Positions 17,075 to 26,900 of a DNA stretch of 64,000 nucleotides are shown here, in pieces. Position numbers and translations under genes: made by a program. The notes beneath the pieces were generated by a model that saw nothing but the letters and a program-made list of their open reading frames with translations, had not been told where the DNA came from and ran no database searches. The first letter of the stretch is position 1, and every line of letters starts with the position of its first letter. The DNA comes from Corynebacterium kutscheri (GTDB lineage Bacteria; Actinomycetota; Actinomycetes; Mycobacteriales; Mycobacteriaceae): NCBI RefSeq assembly GCF_000980835.1, contig NZ_CP011312.1, positions 2,108,001 through 2,172,000 on the forward strand. Direction: 5' to 3'.

Positions 17075-19057
17075 TTAAAATGGCAAGCGAATGTTAAACC
17101 GCGCCAGTAGATCAACAAGCTGTTGACGAAGCGGGCCAGCAATAACCGCAAGCAAGCCACCAATTACTGCTAGCGTACCAATAATAACGGAACCAGTTGA
17201 GCTACCTGGTAGCTTCGGGTTTTGCGGATCAGTGGAACCGTCGATAGTTACTGGTAAGGAAATATGAGTACCACCATCAGTAGTCACTACTAGTTGTTGT
17301 TGACCAGTTAAACCAGCCGGAATAGCCAACTCAACCGTTGCGGTTCCAGCCTCACCATAACCAGGAGCACCCAAAGTAGGATTAATCGGTGCTTCCACCT
17401 TTGCCTCACCCAAGCTCACCGTAACCATCGAAGAGTCATCGCCTTGAGTGTACTTCAATGAAGCAAGATCAAGGGTAATCTTTTCGCCAGCTTTCCAGCT
17501 TCCCCGAGGGGTAATCGCAATATTAGACTGACCAGCACGACCTTGAAGGTTCTTATGTTCTTTGAGGTAGTCAATAAAAGCCTGCACATCAACATAACCA
17601 GTCTGAGCTAACGGGGTTCCTTGAGAAAGCGCAGTAAAAGAATCACCTCCACCAAGAAGGAAAGTAGCACCGGCAACAACATATTCTTTATTCATATCCA
17701 AAGGTTCGCCGTCGATAGTAACCGAGGTAATCCGATCACCCTGGCTACGAGCAGGATCATAGGTGTAGCTGACATTATCTGATACCCCCAGGCTCAGCAC
17801 TGGACGCGATTCGGCATCGCCTTTCCACTGCTGTTCAAGGGCTTCTTTAAATTTTGCGCCACTAAGCTTGGTGTAGGTGATGTCATTACCAAACGGCTGC
17901 ACCGCAAATGCCTTCGCATAGGTAATATCGCCTTTTTCTAAATCGGCACGCACACCACCAGCGTTCATCACACCAATATTTGCTTTCGCACCTGTGTTTT
18001 GAGTGATTGCCCACTTCGCCGCATCGGCTAAGAGGTTGTTAAGCTGTGATTCCACGCCACGGTTGGTACCAGAATCACCACCCTCGTTCTTACCCCGGTA
18101 GAAGGACACTTGAGAATGGGAAACTACCTCATTACCTTTTGCTTCCACTTGCGGGCGAGCTTCATCAATGATTTTTTGAATAGCAGCATTAGGAGTGGTG
18201 CACTTCTTAATTTCCTCCGCTTCAATAACCTGTGCCTCATCAATAGTCAGCTTCTTAGTCGCTGCATCAAAGGTCAGGTTAACATCAGCGAGCGCGCGAC
18301 CATACTCACCGGCCTGCATAATCAGAGGTTGCTTACCTGGTTGCGCCTGAATTACTTGATGAGTATGCCCCGCAAAAACAATATCGACGTTTTCACTCCA
18401 GGTTTCAACACCGGTTAATCCTTCATGGATCAAACTGACAATAACATCTGCCTTATTGGATTTTTTCAGCTCGTCGGCAAGCTCATTGGTACGGATAATA
18501 GGGTTAGTAAAAGTGATTCCCTTTACCGCATCACCAGCAACCAGATCATCAGTGGTATCGGTAACCGTGCCAATAAAGGCCACTTTTACCCCACTGAAAT
18601 CTTCGATGTAATAATCCTTCAGACCATCTCCAAGACCAGTAACATTTGCACCCAAGGTAACAAAATTCGACTCTGGGATAATACGGGTTTTAACATCATC
18701 CGCGCCCTTATCAAATTCATGATTACCTAGCGCAGAAACGCGTACTCCCATGGCATTAAAAATGTCGATAGTTGGTTTATCGTTTAGTACCGCAGAGAAA
18801 AATGGCGTACCACCAACATTATCTCCCGAGGAAGTAATAATGGTAGGTAAACCGTCAGCAGCCTTATCAAGAGCACATTTCAAAGCTATTGCGCCAGGAT
18901 CTTTATCATTGGCTTCAATGTGACCGTGAAAATCGGTGATATTGGTGATGTTGAATTTTCTTTCCGCTGTCCGCTTTGCTTCCTGTGCAGACAAAGCAGG
19001 GGTCATGCTTGTCGCCAGAGCAACACTGGCAACAAAGGCGATCAAACTTCTGGACAT
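17075..19057 (-). CDS. Secreted, membrane-anchored 5'-nucleotidase / 2',3'-cyclic phosphodiesterase (UshA/NucA type)
   Basis: About 660 aa. The N-terminal metallophosphoesterase domain has the metal-site motifs TDFHGHIE, GDNVGG, GNHEFDKG and GHTHQ. The C-terminal 5'-nucleotidase domain carries the substrate-binding part (NAGGVRADLEKGDITY, QPFGND). The signal peptide ends near LSAQEAK, and a C-terminal hydrophobic segment with a basic tail keeps the protein at the membrane. It would release phosphate and nucleosides from extracellular nucleotides. The start is placed at 19057 (MSRSLIAF) because AAGGAAG lies just before it; the longer frame to 19105 adds an unlikely N-terminus. Confidence 0.9.
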   Translation of the reverse strand: MSRSLIAFVASVALATSMTPALSAQEAKRTAERKFNITNITDFHGHIEANDKDPGAIALKCALDKAADGLPTIITSSGDNVGGTPFFSAVLNDKPTIDIFNAMGVRVSALGNHEFDKGADDVKTRIIPESNFVTLGANVTGLGDGLKDYYIEDFSGVKVAFIGTVTDTTDDLVAGDAVKGITFTNPIIRTNELADELKKSNKADVIVSLIHEGLTGVETWSENVDIVFAGHTHQVIQAQPGKQPLIMQAGEYGRALADVNLTFDAATKKLTIDEAQVIEAEEIKKCTTPNAAIQKIIDEARPQVEAKGNEVVSHSQVSFYRGKNEGGDSGTNRGVESQLNNLLADAAKWAITQNTGAKANIGVMNAGGVRADLEKGDITYAKAFAVQPFGNDITYTKLSGAKFKEALEQQWKGDAESRPVLSLGVSDNVSYTYDPARSQGDRITSVTIDGEPLDMNKEYVVAGATFLLGGGDSFTALSQGTPLAQTGYVDVQAFIDYLKEHKNLQGRAGQSNIAITPRGSWKAGEKITLDLASLKYTQGDDSSMVTVSLGEAKVEAPINPTLGAPGYGEAGTATVELAIPAGLTGQQQLVVTTDGGTHISLPVTIDGSTDPQNPKLPGSSTGSVIIGTLAVIGGLLAVIAGPLRQQLVDLLARFNIRLPF

Positions 19058-19484
19058 AGTCTTCCTTAATGAATAATCGACAATAACGACAATAAAAGGC
19101 AACAAAATATAGTGCGGCGTGCGGCAAAAGCATGCTGCATCATACTTTTCTCAGAGTAATGTTTTTACACGGAGAAAATAAGGTTTTTTAGGGTTTACAA
19201 CATCTTTGAACTAAGAAAAAATTCACATCACACAGTAGATACTAGTGAGATTTTGCCCAATAATTTCACTAATTTTTAAGCCCACTCACCCGCGTTGAGC
19301 TGCAAAAATGACCATTTTCATGAAATTAATCATAGAAGTAAAGCAATAATTGGTTTGCACCAATGGTTTAGACCTGTGTAAGGTTTAATCATCGCTAATA
19401 AATTAAGATGACCATCTTTGACTCTCGCAGTAGGTCCCGGTCTTCTTGTTACTACTGCTCTATACGGAAAGGGGCGCACGCATT
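19058..19484. other. Divergent promoter region, nucleotidase / phosphatase-like gene
   Basis: An AT-rich 427-bp spacer. A 6-4-6 palindrome ATTGGT-TTGC-ACCAAT at 19349-19364 lies 121 bp before the plus-strand start and may be an operator. Nothing else stands out. Confidence 0.4.
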
Positions 19485-20159
19485 ATGACTATGACATTTG
19501 GTTTTAACACCAAGAAGCTCTCCAACCGTTGGGGGCAACTTTTTGCGACAAATCTAGTAGAAAACACTGCGGAAGATCCTTTCCACAGTGCCACGCTAAC
19601 CAACGATGGCGAATCAACCGAAGCATTGCATGCTTTTATGCAGCGCACCATCGCAAAGCACTGCGCTAAAAACGGCGCATTCAGCGACCAACGTGGCAAA
19701 AAATCCAGCAGCAAGCGCCCTAACGACAGCATTCCAGGGATCCTCTTTATCTCTGAAGACAATGCTGGTCGATCTCAGCTTGCTTCTGCGATTGCGCGTC
19801 ACCTAGGTGGCAATAATGTCTTTGTGAAATCAGTCGGTATGGTTCCCGCCGCTGAGGTTAGCCCAATCATTGTGCAGGTTCTACAAGAACGCGGAATCGA
19901 CACACAAAACCTTTTCCCCAAGGCTGCCAACCCACATGCTTTTAATAAAGCCGATCAGGTTGTCATACTGGGAAACCTGAACTTCGAGGAACTCGAAGAT
20001 ATCGCCGCTCGCCACTGGATAATCGACGAGATTAACGACGATATTGACCATGCCCGCATGGTCGCAGACAGCATTGAAACAAAGATTCGCACTCTTTTTG
20101 GTTCCATGGGAATTACCCCAACGCCAGGAAAATGCGCTCCTGAGTTCATGGCTGCCTAA
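19485..20159 (+). CDS. LMW-phosphatase / ArsC-like protein lacking the catalytic Cys
   Basis: A 224-aa protein. An N-terminal helical domain (~1-80) is followed by a low-molecular-weight phosphatase / arsenate-reductase fold. The P-loop that normally reads C-x5-R is here ILFIS90-EDNAGR96-SQLA: the family context FxxxNAGRSQ is kept but the nucleophilic Cys is Ser. The central loop is also acidic. Family members dephosphorylate phosphotyrosine or reduce arsenate with thiols, and neither is expected without the Cys. A binding or regulatory role is possible. The ATG at 19485 follows AAAGGGG; ATG 19491 is an alternative. There are no ars genes nearby. A structured element follows at 20181-20279. 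Confidence 0.8.
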   Translation: MTMTFGFNTKKLSNRWGQLFATNLVENTAEDPFHSATLTNDGESTEALHAFMQRTIAKHCAKNGAFSDQRGKKSSSKRPNDSIPGILFISEDNAGRSQLASAIARHLGGNNVFVKSVGMVPAAEVSPIIVQVLQERGIDTQNLFPKAANPHAFNKADQVVILGNLNFEELEDIAARHWIIDEINDDIDHARMVADSIETKIRTLFGSMGITPTPGKCAPEFMAA

Positions 20160-20180
20160 CATAGATAGTTAAATCTGAAT

Positions 20181-20279
20181 AAATGAAAGTTGGTACAGAC
20201 ACACAGTCTGTCCGAAAAAGTTCACACCCATAGTGAACACCTGCGTCTTATCGACGCCACCCTCGTTGCACTTTCATTT
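20181..20279 (+). ncRNA. Candidate structured RNA: closing stem with three hairpins
   Basis: The closing stem P1 is AAATGAAAGT (20181-20190) with ACTTTCATTT (20270-20279), 10 bp perfect. Inside are three perfect hairpins: ACAGAC/GTCTGT (20195-20211), GTTCAC/GTGAAC (20220-20238, 7-nt loop) and GCGTC/GACGC (20243-20257). A T7 tract follows on the plus strand at 20289-20295. It lies between convergent genes, 21 bp past the LMW-phosphatase-like stop, and is separate from the terminators at 20312 and 20376. It matches no RNA family I recognise. Confidence 0.5.
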
Positions 20280-20311
20280 CCTTCAGTATTTTTTTAACCC
20301 TCACACTTGTA

Positions 20312-20356
20312 AACACCCCTGCTTCTACCTCACGGAAAAAGAAGCAGGGGTGTTTT
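20312..20356. terminator. Bidirectional intrinsic terminator
   Basis: A perfect 15-bp stem AACACCCCTGCTTCT (20312-20326) with AGAAGCAGGGGTGTT (20340-20354), a 13-nt loop and a short T tract on the plus strand. Confidence 0.85.
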
Positions 20357-20375
20357 CCATTGAACCGAATTAAAA

Positions 20376-20412
20376 ACAGGCGTCGATAAGCATGGTGCTT
20401 GTCGACGCCTGT
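20376..20412 (-). terminator. Intrinsic terminator of the VanW-type gene
   Basis: A 16-bp stem (20376-20391 with 20397-20412, one wobble), ATGGT loop and T5 on the minus strand. The left arm contains the recurrent 10-mer CGTCGATAAG. Confidence 0.88.
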
Positions 20413-20430
20413 TTGAAACTTCTTAACTCA

Positions 20431-22242
20431 TTAGGAACACCGCACGATTGGCTGCGGGTTATACACCGTGGTCTGGGTTTCGCGGCTAATCTCTGCTCCC
20501 GACAGGTTGCGGATAATGCGGGTATCACTGGTGGTAAAGCCCTGTGCACCACCCGATGGCGTACAATTTGCATCACTGACTGTTATCGGACGTGGCGAAG
20601 TATATGCCCAACGTCCACCATTAATCGACTCCACATTAACTGTTTTAACCCCCAAAAGCTGCACTGTGACGCTACCACCACCTGCCGAGGCAACAATACG
20701 CACCGGATACTGAGAGGTATTACGGAATTGCAAATCAATTGCGCCCTCATACACAGTTGCTTCCCGGCCTGCTGGATAACGCGAAATGTAGTAACTGTGC
20801 GCAGTATGTGCCACATCTTCCATACCGGCAAAATAAGCGGCATTGTACAAAGTGGTTGCAAACTGAGAAATTCCGCCACCAACCGCAGTATCAGAACGGC
20901 CATTAAGAATGACCCCAGACTCCACATATCCCTGTGCTACCCCACGTGGTCCGGTGTAACCGTTGAGCGAGAAAGTATCTCCTGGCGCAACAATGGCCCC
21001 ATTGACTGTAGCTGCAACTTTGGCAATATTAATCCCGGATGCTGCCGAATAACCAGAGGTAGTAAATTCTCCCACCACCTCATCGAAGGTGGCAGTTTGT
21101 GCCTGCTCAGTAGTAAAAGTTGCTGGTTCATCAATATAGACAGCATCAAAAGTTCGCTCACCACTGCCAATAACCCGGTGAGAAAAATCAGCCAACGTAA
21201 CCGGCCAATCAATTTTCACACCATCAGCATGCGGAGTAATTGATTTTCCACCACCGACAAAAGAAATCTGAGCATTACGCTTTGCTACCTCAGTACTGCT
21301 TAGGGTCTCACTTAAAATAGCCTGCGCACGATCCGGATCAACATTCGTGCGGAAGTGATCGCCCTCAGGGACAAAAGTAACCACTTCCCCCATACGATCA
21401 ACCGGAATAACCCCGGTCACCCCATCACGGCCAGTAACTGTAATCGGAGCCGATAATGCCTGCTTAGCATCACCTTTAGCTACCTTATCCAATGCCTTTT
21501 CATCTAAAGCCGGCGTGGTAATCGACGCATTAATCTTTAACTCTTTGGTGGCAGCCGCATCTGAGTTAACCTCAGCTGCCGAATTTGTCCGCATGGCAGG
21601 ACTGCTCGTACTCAGCCATTGTTTAAGAAAAGTATTTTCTAACTCACTACGAGAAATGGTTTGTCCATTAACCGGCTGCGGATCAATAACTACTTCACCA
21701 CCGCCAAGGTGAATACCACCATCGCTGCTTTGTCTAGTCAAAGCAGCCTCAGCCTCATTAATTGCATCAGCAAACTGCTGTTGTTGGGTATCAACTACCG
21801 GAGTTACCTCATAGGGGCTAAAAAAGCTGGTAATCCGAGTAATAGGGTTCAAGGGTTGCTCACCAGCGGCAGCAACCGTGGCCGCATAATCAATACTGAT
21901 ACCTGCATCAGCAGGAACAATCTGGGTACGTAACTCACCTGCTGCCACCGTCACTGGATAAGAGGTGACATCATGAAGAGAAGTACTCAGTACATCAATT
22001 GCTTCAGCATGAGAAAGTCCACCGATTTCTACACCACCGACAGCAGCACCGCGGGGCACGGCATCCTTATTGAGAAAATAGTCCGCCCCATAGGCGCCAC
22101 CAATAATCACGGTTAATCCAAGAAGCACTCCACCAGCAAACTTGGCGACGTTGTTCTTCTTAGAAGAATTCTTCTCTAACTGAGCACTCACCCTAACTAA
22201 TGTACTGGATAAGCCAACGATTGCAGCAATTCTTTTTGCCAC
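20431..22242 (-). CDS. VanW family protein with peptidoglycan-binding-like domains
   Basis: A 603-aa membrane-anchored protein. There is a short cytoplasmic N-terminus, a membrane segment at about 33-53, extracytoplasmic YoaR-like domains (GGVEIGGLSHAEAIDVL and a second copy around the middle), and a C-terminal VanW domain (about 395-545: GDTFSLNGYTGPRG, VGGGISQFATTLYNAAYFAG, HSYYISRYPAGREATVY). VanW-type proteins are linked to the cell envelope; the activity is unknown. The start is the GTG at 22242, with AAGAGGTAG correctly spaced. An ATG two bases upstream is out of frame. Confidence 0.88.
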   Translation of the reverse strand: MAKRIAAIVGLSSTLVRVSAQLEKNSSKKNNVAKFAGGVLLGLTVIIGGAYGADYFLNKDAVPRGAAVGGVEIGGLSHAEAIDVLSTSLHDVTSYPVTVAAGELRTQIVPADAGISIDYAATVAAAGEQPLNPITRITSFFSPYEVTPVVDTQQQQFADAINEAEAALTRQSSDGGIHLGGGEVVIDPQPVNGQTISRSELENTFLKQWLSTSSPAMRTNSAAEVNSDAAATKELKINASITTPALDEKALDKVAKGDAKQALSAPITVTGRDGVTGVIPVDRMGEVVTFVPEGDHFRTNVDPDRAQAILSETLSSTEVAKRNAQISFVGGGKSITPHADGVKIDWPVTLADFSHRVIGSGERTFDAVYIDEPATFTTEQAQTATFDEVVGEFTTSGYSAASGINIAKVAATVNGAIVAPGDTFSLNGYTGPRGVAQGYVESGVILNGRSDTAVGGGISQFATTLYNAAYFAGMEDVAHTAHSYYISRYPAGREATVYEGAIDLQFRNTSQYPVRIVASAGGGSVTVQLLGVKTVNVESINGGRWAYTSPRPITVSDANCTPSGGAQGFTTSDTRIIRNLSGAEISRETQTTVYNPQPIVRCS

Positions 22243-22352
22243 ATTCTACCTCTTCTTAGACCAGTGCCACTAACATAATGCCTGGTTAACCTACTGCACA
22301 GCGCAACGAAGTCTCAACAGAAGATAGATGATCTTAGGTAGTACCACTTAAG

Positions 22353-23585
22353 CTAGCTGGTTGCCGTCGCTGCGCGTACCCGGTGCACTGACTGCGCAAA
22401 TTGCCGATAAGGATACACACCCGATTCAACATCACGAACAACTGCGTCGATAGCCTCGCTCAGTCCTACCGTCGAAATCCATAATGCCCGATCCGCACCA
22501 GCAATTAAGGAAGCAGAAACCGCTTCCGGAAGACTCATCCGATCAGACATCGCCTTCATTCCGGAAAGATCATCAGTATAAACAACCCCAGAAAAAGGCA
22601 CTCCGCCTGTTACTTGCCCACTGCGCAGCACACTATACACTGCTGGGTTAATACTGGCAGGTAGCTCACCAAGATCTGGAACCACCAGATGACCAACCAT
22701 GACCGCCGCATTATTAAACTCAGCAAGCCGGTGGTAAACAAGCAGATCATGTTGTTGTAATTCTGCTAACGGTGGGGTTATCGCCTGACCAAGATGGGTG
22801 TCACCACTAGCACGCCCATGGCCGGGAAAATGCTTAAAAACAGGGGTCACATTAGCGTCGATAAGCCCCTGGGCAAAGGCCACAGCATAATCGGCGGCAC
22901 GATATGGATCAGCGGAAAATGCACGATCACCTACAACTTCCAGGCCGGCACCATCGAGATCAACAACTGGCGCAAAATCCACCGTGATACCGCGTGCAGC
23001 CAAAGATGAGCCCATGTTCTGCGCTAAAGCACGCACCTGCTCTACTGACATAGTGGCTGCCATCTGCCCCGGCGCGGGATAGTAGCCCAAGATATCAGCA
23101 AACCGCAGTACCCGGCCACCCTCGAAATCAATGCTCACATCAAAATCACGCCCTATCGCAGCGCGCAAAGCCGCAATATCTCTTCCGGGTGTAGTGAGTA
23201 GCTCAGGGTTAGTTGTTGATGACAGAAAAATACCGCCCACACCCTGTTGCAATGCCCACAAAGCATCGTCATAATCGCGGACACCCACCATCATCAAGTT
23301 TGCCGCTGCTAATCGAAGATCCCCCACTGGTTGAAGTATCGGTGCAATACGCGCTGCTTGTGGAAGTGCTGTGGGTGCGGAACTACCTGTTGGACTGGTA
23401 GAGGTAGCAGATGTGTTGTCTAAGACCTCGCTGGCTAAGTTATGTTCTGCTTTATTGTCTGTCTTCGTATCTGAATCGGGATTTACTGCGCAAGCTGTAC
23501 ACAGCGCAACGAACAAAGCAATGCTTATAGCGGTGCCAGTAACCGTGCTAATACCCTTGCCCAGGGTAGAAAATGAAGAAAACAT
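22353..23585 (-). CDS. Glycoside hydrolase family 3, NagZ-like beta-N-acetylhexosaminidase, probably lipoprotein
   Basis: A 410-aa exported enzyme. The N-terminal hydrophobic segment ends in CTAC (Cys ~32), a loose lipobox. The GH3 barrel shows VDFAPVVDL, the NagZ signature KHFPGHGRASGDTHLG with the acid/base Asp-His pair, and VVYTDDLSGMKAM with the nucleophilic Asp. The expected reaction is release of N-acetylglucosamine from muropeptides or other glycans at the envelope. AGAAG precedes the ATG. Its neighbour downstream is the VanW-type gene (110-bp gap), so both may serve the wall. Confidence 0.9.
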   Translation of the reverse strand: MFSSFSTLGKGISTVTGTAISIALFVALCTACAVNPDSDTKTDNKAEHNLASEVLDNTSATSTSPTGSSAPTALPQAARIAPILQPVGDLRLAAANLMMVGVRDYDDALWALQQGVGGIFLSSTTNPELLTTPGRDIAALRAAIGRDFDVSIDFEGGRVLRFADILGYYPAPGQMAATMSVEQVRALAQNMGSSLAARGITVDFAPVVDLDGAGLEVVGDRAFSADPYRAADYAVAFAQGLIDANVTPVFKHFPGHGRASGDTHLGQAITPPLAELQQHDLLVYHRLAEFNNAAVMVGHLVVPDLGELPASINPAVYSVLRSGQVTGGVPFSGVVYTDDLSGMKAMSDRMSLPEAVSASLIAGADRALWISTVGLSEAIDAVVRDVESGVYPYRQFAQSVHRVRAATATS

Positions 23586-23714
23586 AACTTCTTCTAGTTA
23601 ATCAGCTTTTTTAATTATGCAACATACTACCTGCTAGATAAGGCTCTTATCGGATTGTATTGGCATAAGCCAGCGTTCAAGCTCTGCTATTAAGCTCTGC
23701 TATTGTTGATACCC

Positions 23715-23912
23715 ATGGCGTACACATCCGATTCCTTAACCAAGCGCAGCATTGGCCCGGCACTGGCCAGCGCCGCAGTAGGCATTGCTTTAGGAATCGT
23801 TGCTGTTGCAGGAGTTAATCAACTCTCTGATAACAACACTGTTCCCGCTTCCAGCGCAGTCAATGCCGATGAGGCTCGCCTTGGCGATCCCGAATACGGA
23901 TCCCGGAACTAA
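23715..23912 (+). CDS. DUF2613 small membrane protein
   Basis: A 65-aa protein with one membrane segment (ALASAAVGIALGIVAVAGV) and a short polar outer tail (DEARLGDPEYGSRN). This is the typical DUF2613 pattern found beside aftD in mycolate-producing actinobacteria. The ATG at 23715 is preferred over an upstream TTG. It ends 23 bp before aftD, so the two are likely one transcript. Function unknown. Confidence 0.8.
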   Translation: MAYTSDSLTKRSIGPALASAAVGIALGIVAVAGVNQLSDNNTVPASSAVNADEARLGDPEYGSRN

Positions 23913-23935
23913 CCCACCGGGGATAGGCGGCAATA

Positions 23936-26900
23936 ATGACGCCACGAAAAACACCACAGAAAATAGGTACTGAAATAGCTACTGCGCCACAAAAAGTGCT
24001 GCCAACTGTGTCCTCTCTGTCGTCTGTACTGTCTGTGTTACGAACTGCATCAAAAAGTATGTGGTTAAAAAAAATTATGCCGCTCGCACCACATCTTTTT
24101 GGTTGGGTATGCGCCCTTATTCTTTGTTTTAGTCAACCGTGGGGGCTCACCGCTGCTGATACCAAACTTGATCTTGCGGTTAATCCGCTTAAATTTCTTA
24201 GCGGCGCGCTCGTGGCGTGGACTGATACCTTTACTATGGGCCAACTACAAAACCAGGCTTATGGTTATCTCTTTCCGCAGGGACTATTTTTTCTACTCAC
24301 CGATGGCCTTCCCGATTGGGTAGCACAACGGCTGTGGTGGACACTAGTTATTGGGGTAGGATACTCCGGTTTTTACCTACTTATTCAGCGCATTCTTTTT
24401 AAGAGTGCTGGCCTAAGCAGTGCTGGCCTAAGCACTGTGAAAACTAGCAGTAATGGTTTTGTAACAGCATGCGCAGTGCTTGGTGCACTTGGCTATGTTT
24501 TATCACCACGTGTGCTCACCACTTTGACCGCTATTTCATCAGAAACCTGGCCGATGATGGTCGCCCCCTGGATACTAGCGCCTTTTATCCGCCCGAGTGT
24601 TACTGATCCTGCACGTGGGAAAAATAGCGCTGTAGGAGACGTCGAAAAGCAAAAAAAACAACCACTAACTAAACTTCCCATACGCACTATTGCACTATCG
24701 GTATGTGCCGTGGGAATGCTCGGAGCGGTTAATGCCACAGCCTCACTGGCGGCGTGTGTACCAGCGGGATTGTATTTGTTGTACCGCCGTCACTTTAAGG
24801 TGCTTGCTGGCTGGTTATGTGGTTGTGCATTAGTAAGCATGTGGTGGATTGTCCCACTGTTGGTTTTGGGGCATTATTCGGTTAATTTCACTGATTATAT
24901 TGAATCAGCAGGCGTGACAACACACTGGCTTAGCCTGCCAGAAATTCTTCGGGGTACAACAAGCTGGTTACCCTTTGTTGATGGGGAACGCCAGGCAGGA
25001 ACGCTTTTAGTCAGTCAACCCATTTTTGTGTTTTTCACACTAATGGTAGCTGCTGCAGGGTTAATTGGTTTGCGCTCTATCTGTGCCCACAATCATTTTT
25101 GGTTATTCCTTTTTGGGGTTGGCCTTAGTGTGCTCGGTGGGGCGCACTTAGCAACGGATTTTCTCAATGGTTCTGGTGCTGCCCTACGAAATGTGCATAA
25201 ATTTGATCTGCTCATTCGCATGCCCTTAATGCTTGGAATTGCTGCATTGCCTGCTTCGCTAGGAGTTTTCTCTACGCAATCAGAAGTAGCTGCTAATCGA
25301 GGAAGAGAAAGTACCAAGATAGCGGGGATAGCTCAGACAGTCTCGGTGAGCAAAGCAAACGCTACTACAAATAGAATCACTAGCAGGCGTCTAGCTGGCA
25401 CACTACTGGTTGCGCTATGTATGATCGGTGCGAGTGCTCCCGCATGGTCAACACGGTTGTTACCAATTGGGGCATATGAACGCATCCCTGATTATTGGGT
25501 CGAAGCGGCTGAATTTATTAATACCCATGCCCAAAAAACACGCACACTTATCCTGCCGCAGGCATCTTTTGCCCGGCAAGAATGGGGAACCACCCGTGAC
25601 GAACCAGCACAGGCACTTCTAGAAGTACCGTGGGCAGTTCGTGATGCAATACCACTTGTTGATGGTGATATGATCCGCAGCTTAAGCATGACTTCGAAAC
25701 ATCCTACCCAGGCACAATTAGAACGCCTAGGAATTGGTGTGGTCATTGTTCGCCATGACCTAATAAATACAAAGGCCGACGTCGATACGCTACTACCGGA
25801 AGCGGATTTTCCTCATCGCGAAATTCACCGATTTGGCCAACTCGACGTGGTAGTACTTGATACCGAACGTGGGATGCTTATTAGTGCAGAAGACCCAGTG
25901 CCGGTAGCTGGTGGTGGCGAAGTGCTTAGCTTACTTGGTCCGGGCATGTACCAGCTTGTGGATGCACATGCGCAGATTGTTACTGATACCCCAATGCTTA
26001 CTGCGCGTAACTACGGTGCAATTGATTCTGTTTCTGCTCCGTTGGCTACTCCTGCGGAGGGCGCAGATGTGCTTAATCCGGTGCTCGACTATCAATCAGC
26101 CGGGCCATTAACTGTGGTTTCTACTTTTGGGCAGGTACAAGCGAGTTCTTCGGCTGCCGATGCGACCAACTTTGGTGGTGCGCAGGCAGAACATTCTCTA
26201 ACTGCCAGCGTCGATGGTGATAAGACCACTGCTTGGTATCCCCAATTAGGCCGTAGCCAAGGTGAATGGTTATCGCTAACAATTGAAAATGCGGCGGGGA
26301 CAGATATAAGCAGTATGAGTGACAGTACCAGCGAAGCTGAGCTGCAGCAGGCGCATCAAGATAATCAGGCGCGGTATCTCAATCTGCTGACCGAAGGATC
26401 CGATGCCGAATTCACTTTTGAAGTCGATGACGCACGGATTACTCGCCATATCACCGCCGGAGAAGAAACACGCATTCGGTTACCGGGTCAAGGAAAGAGC
26501 GTACGCATTATTGTAGGAACCCATAATCGAGTTGGCATTGCCGAAGCACACATCGAAGGCGCTGACATTTCACGGATAGTTACTGTTGCCAATACTTCTG
26601 CGGATGTGCGTCAGTTTCTCTTCCAGCGTCTTTATAGCACTACCGACACAATTATTCGCCGCTTTACTGCGCCTCGTGAGATGAGAGTTAACATCGAGAC
26701 CTCGGCGTGTTCACAAGAAGTGCTTATCGACGGCACCTCCTACCGATGTGGTGACCAAGTGACACTTACGTCAGGCGTACACGAATTGCGTACCGATAGC
26801 CGCTGGGTTTCGCTTACCGAAAATGACTACTCGGCCAGTGGCGCAGAAACCATGCCATTTACTGGCTATGTTACTGCTTTAGATAAAAAACAAACGATCA

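Noticed and set aside
20392..21243. A 283-codon plus-strand frame rich in Cys/Arg/Thr
   Set aside because: It is antisense to the VanW-type gene, whose domain motifs are clear; its composition is unlike that of a real protein.
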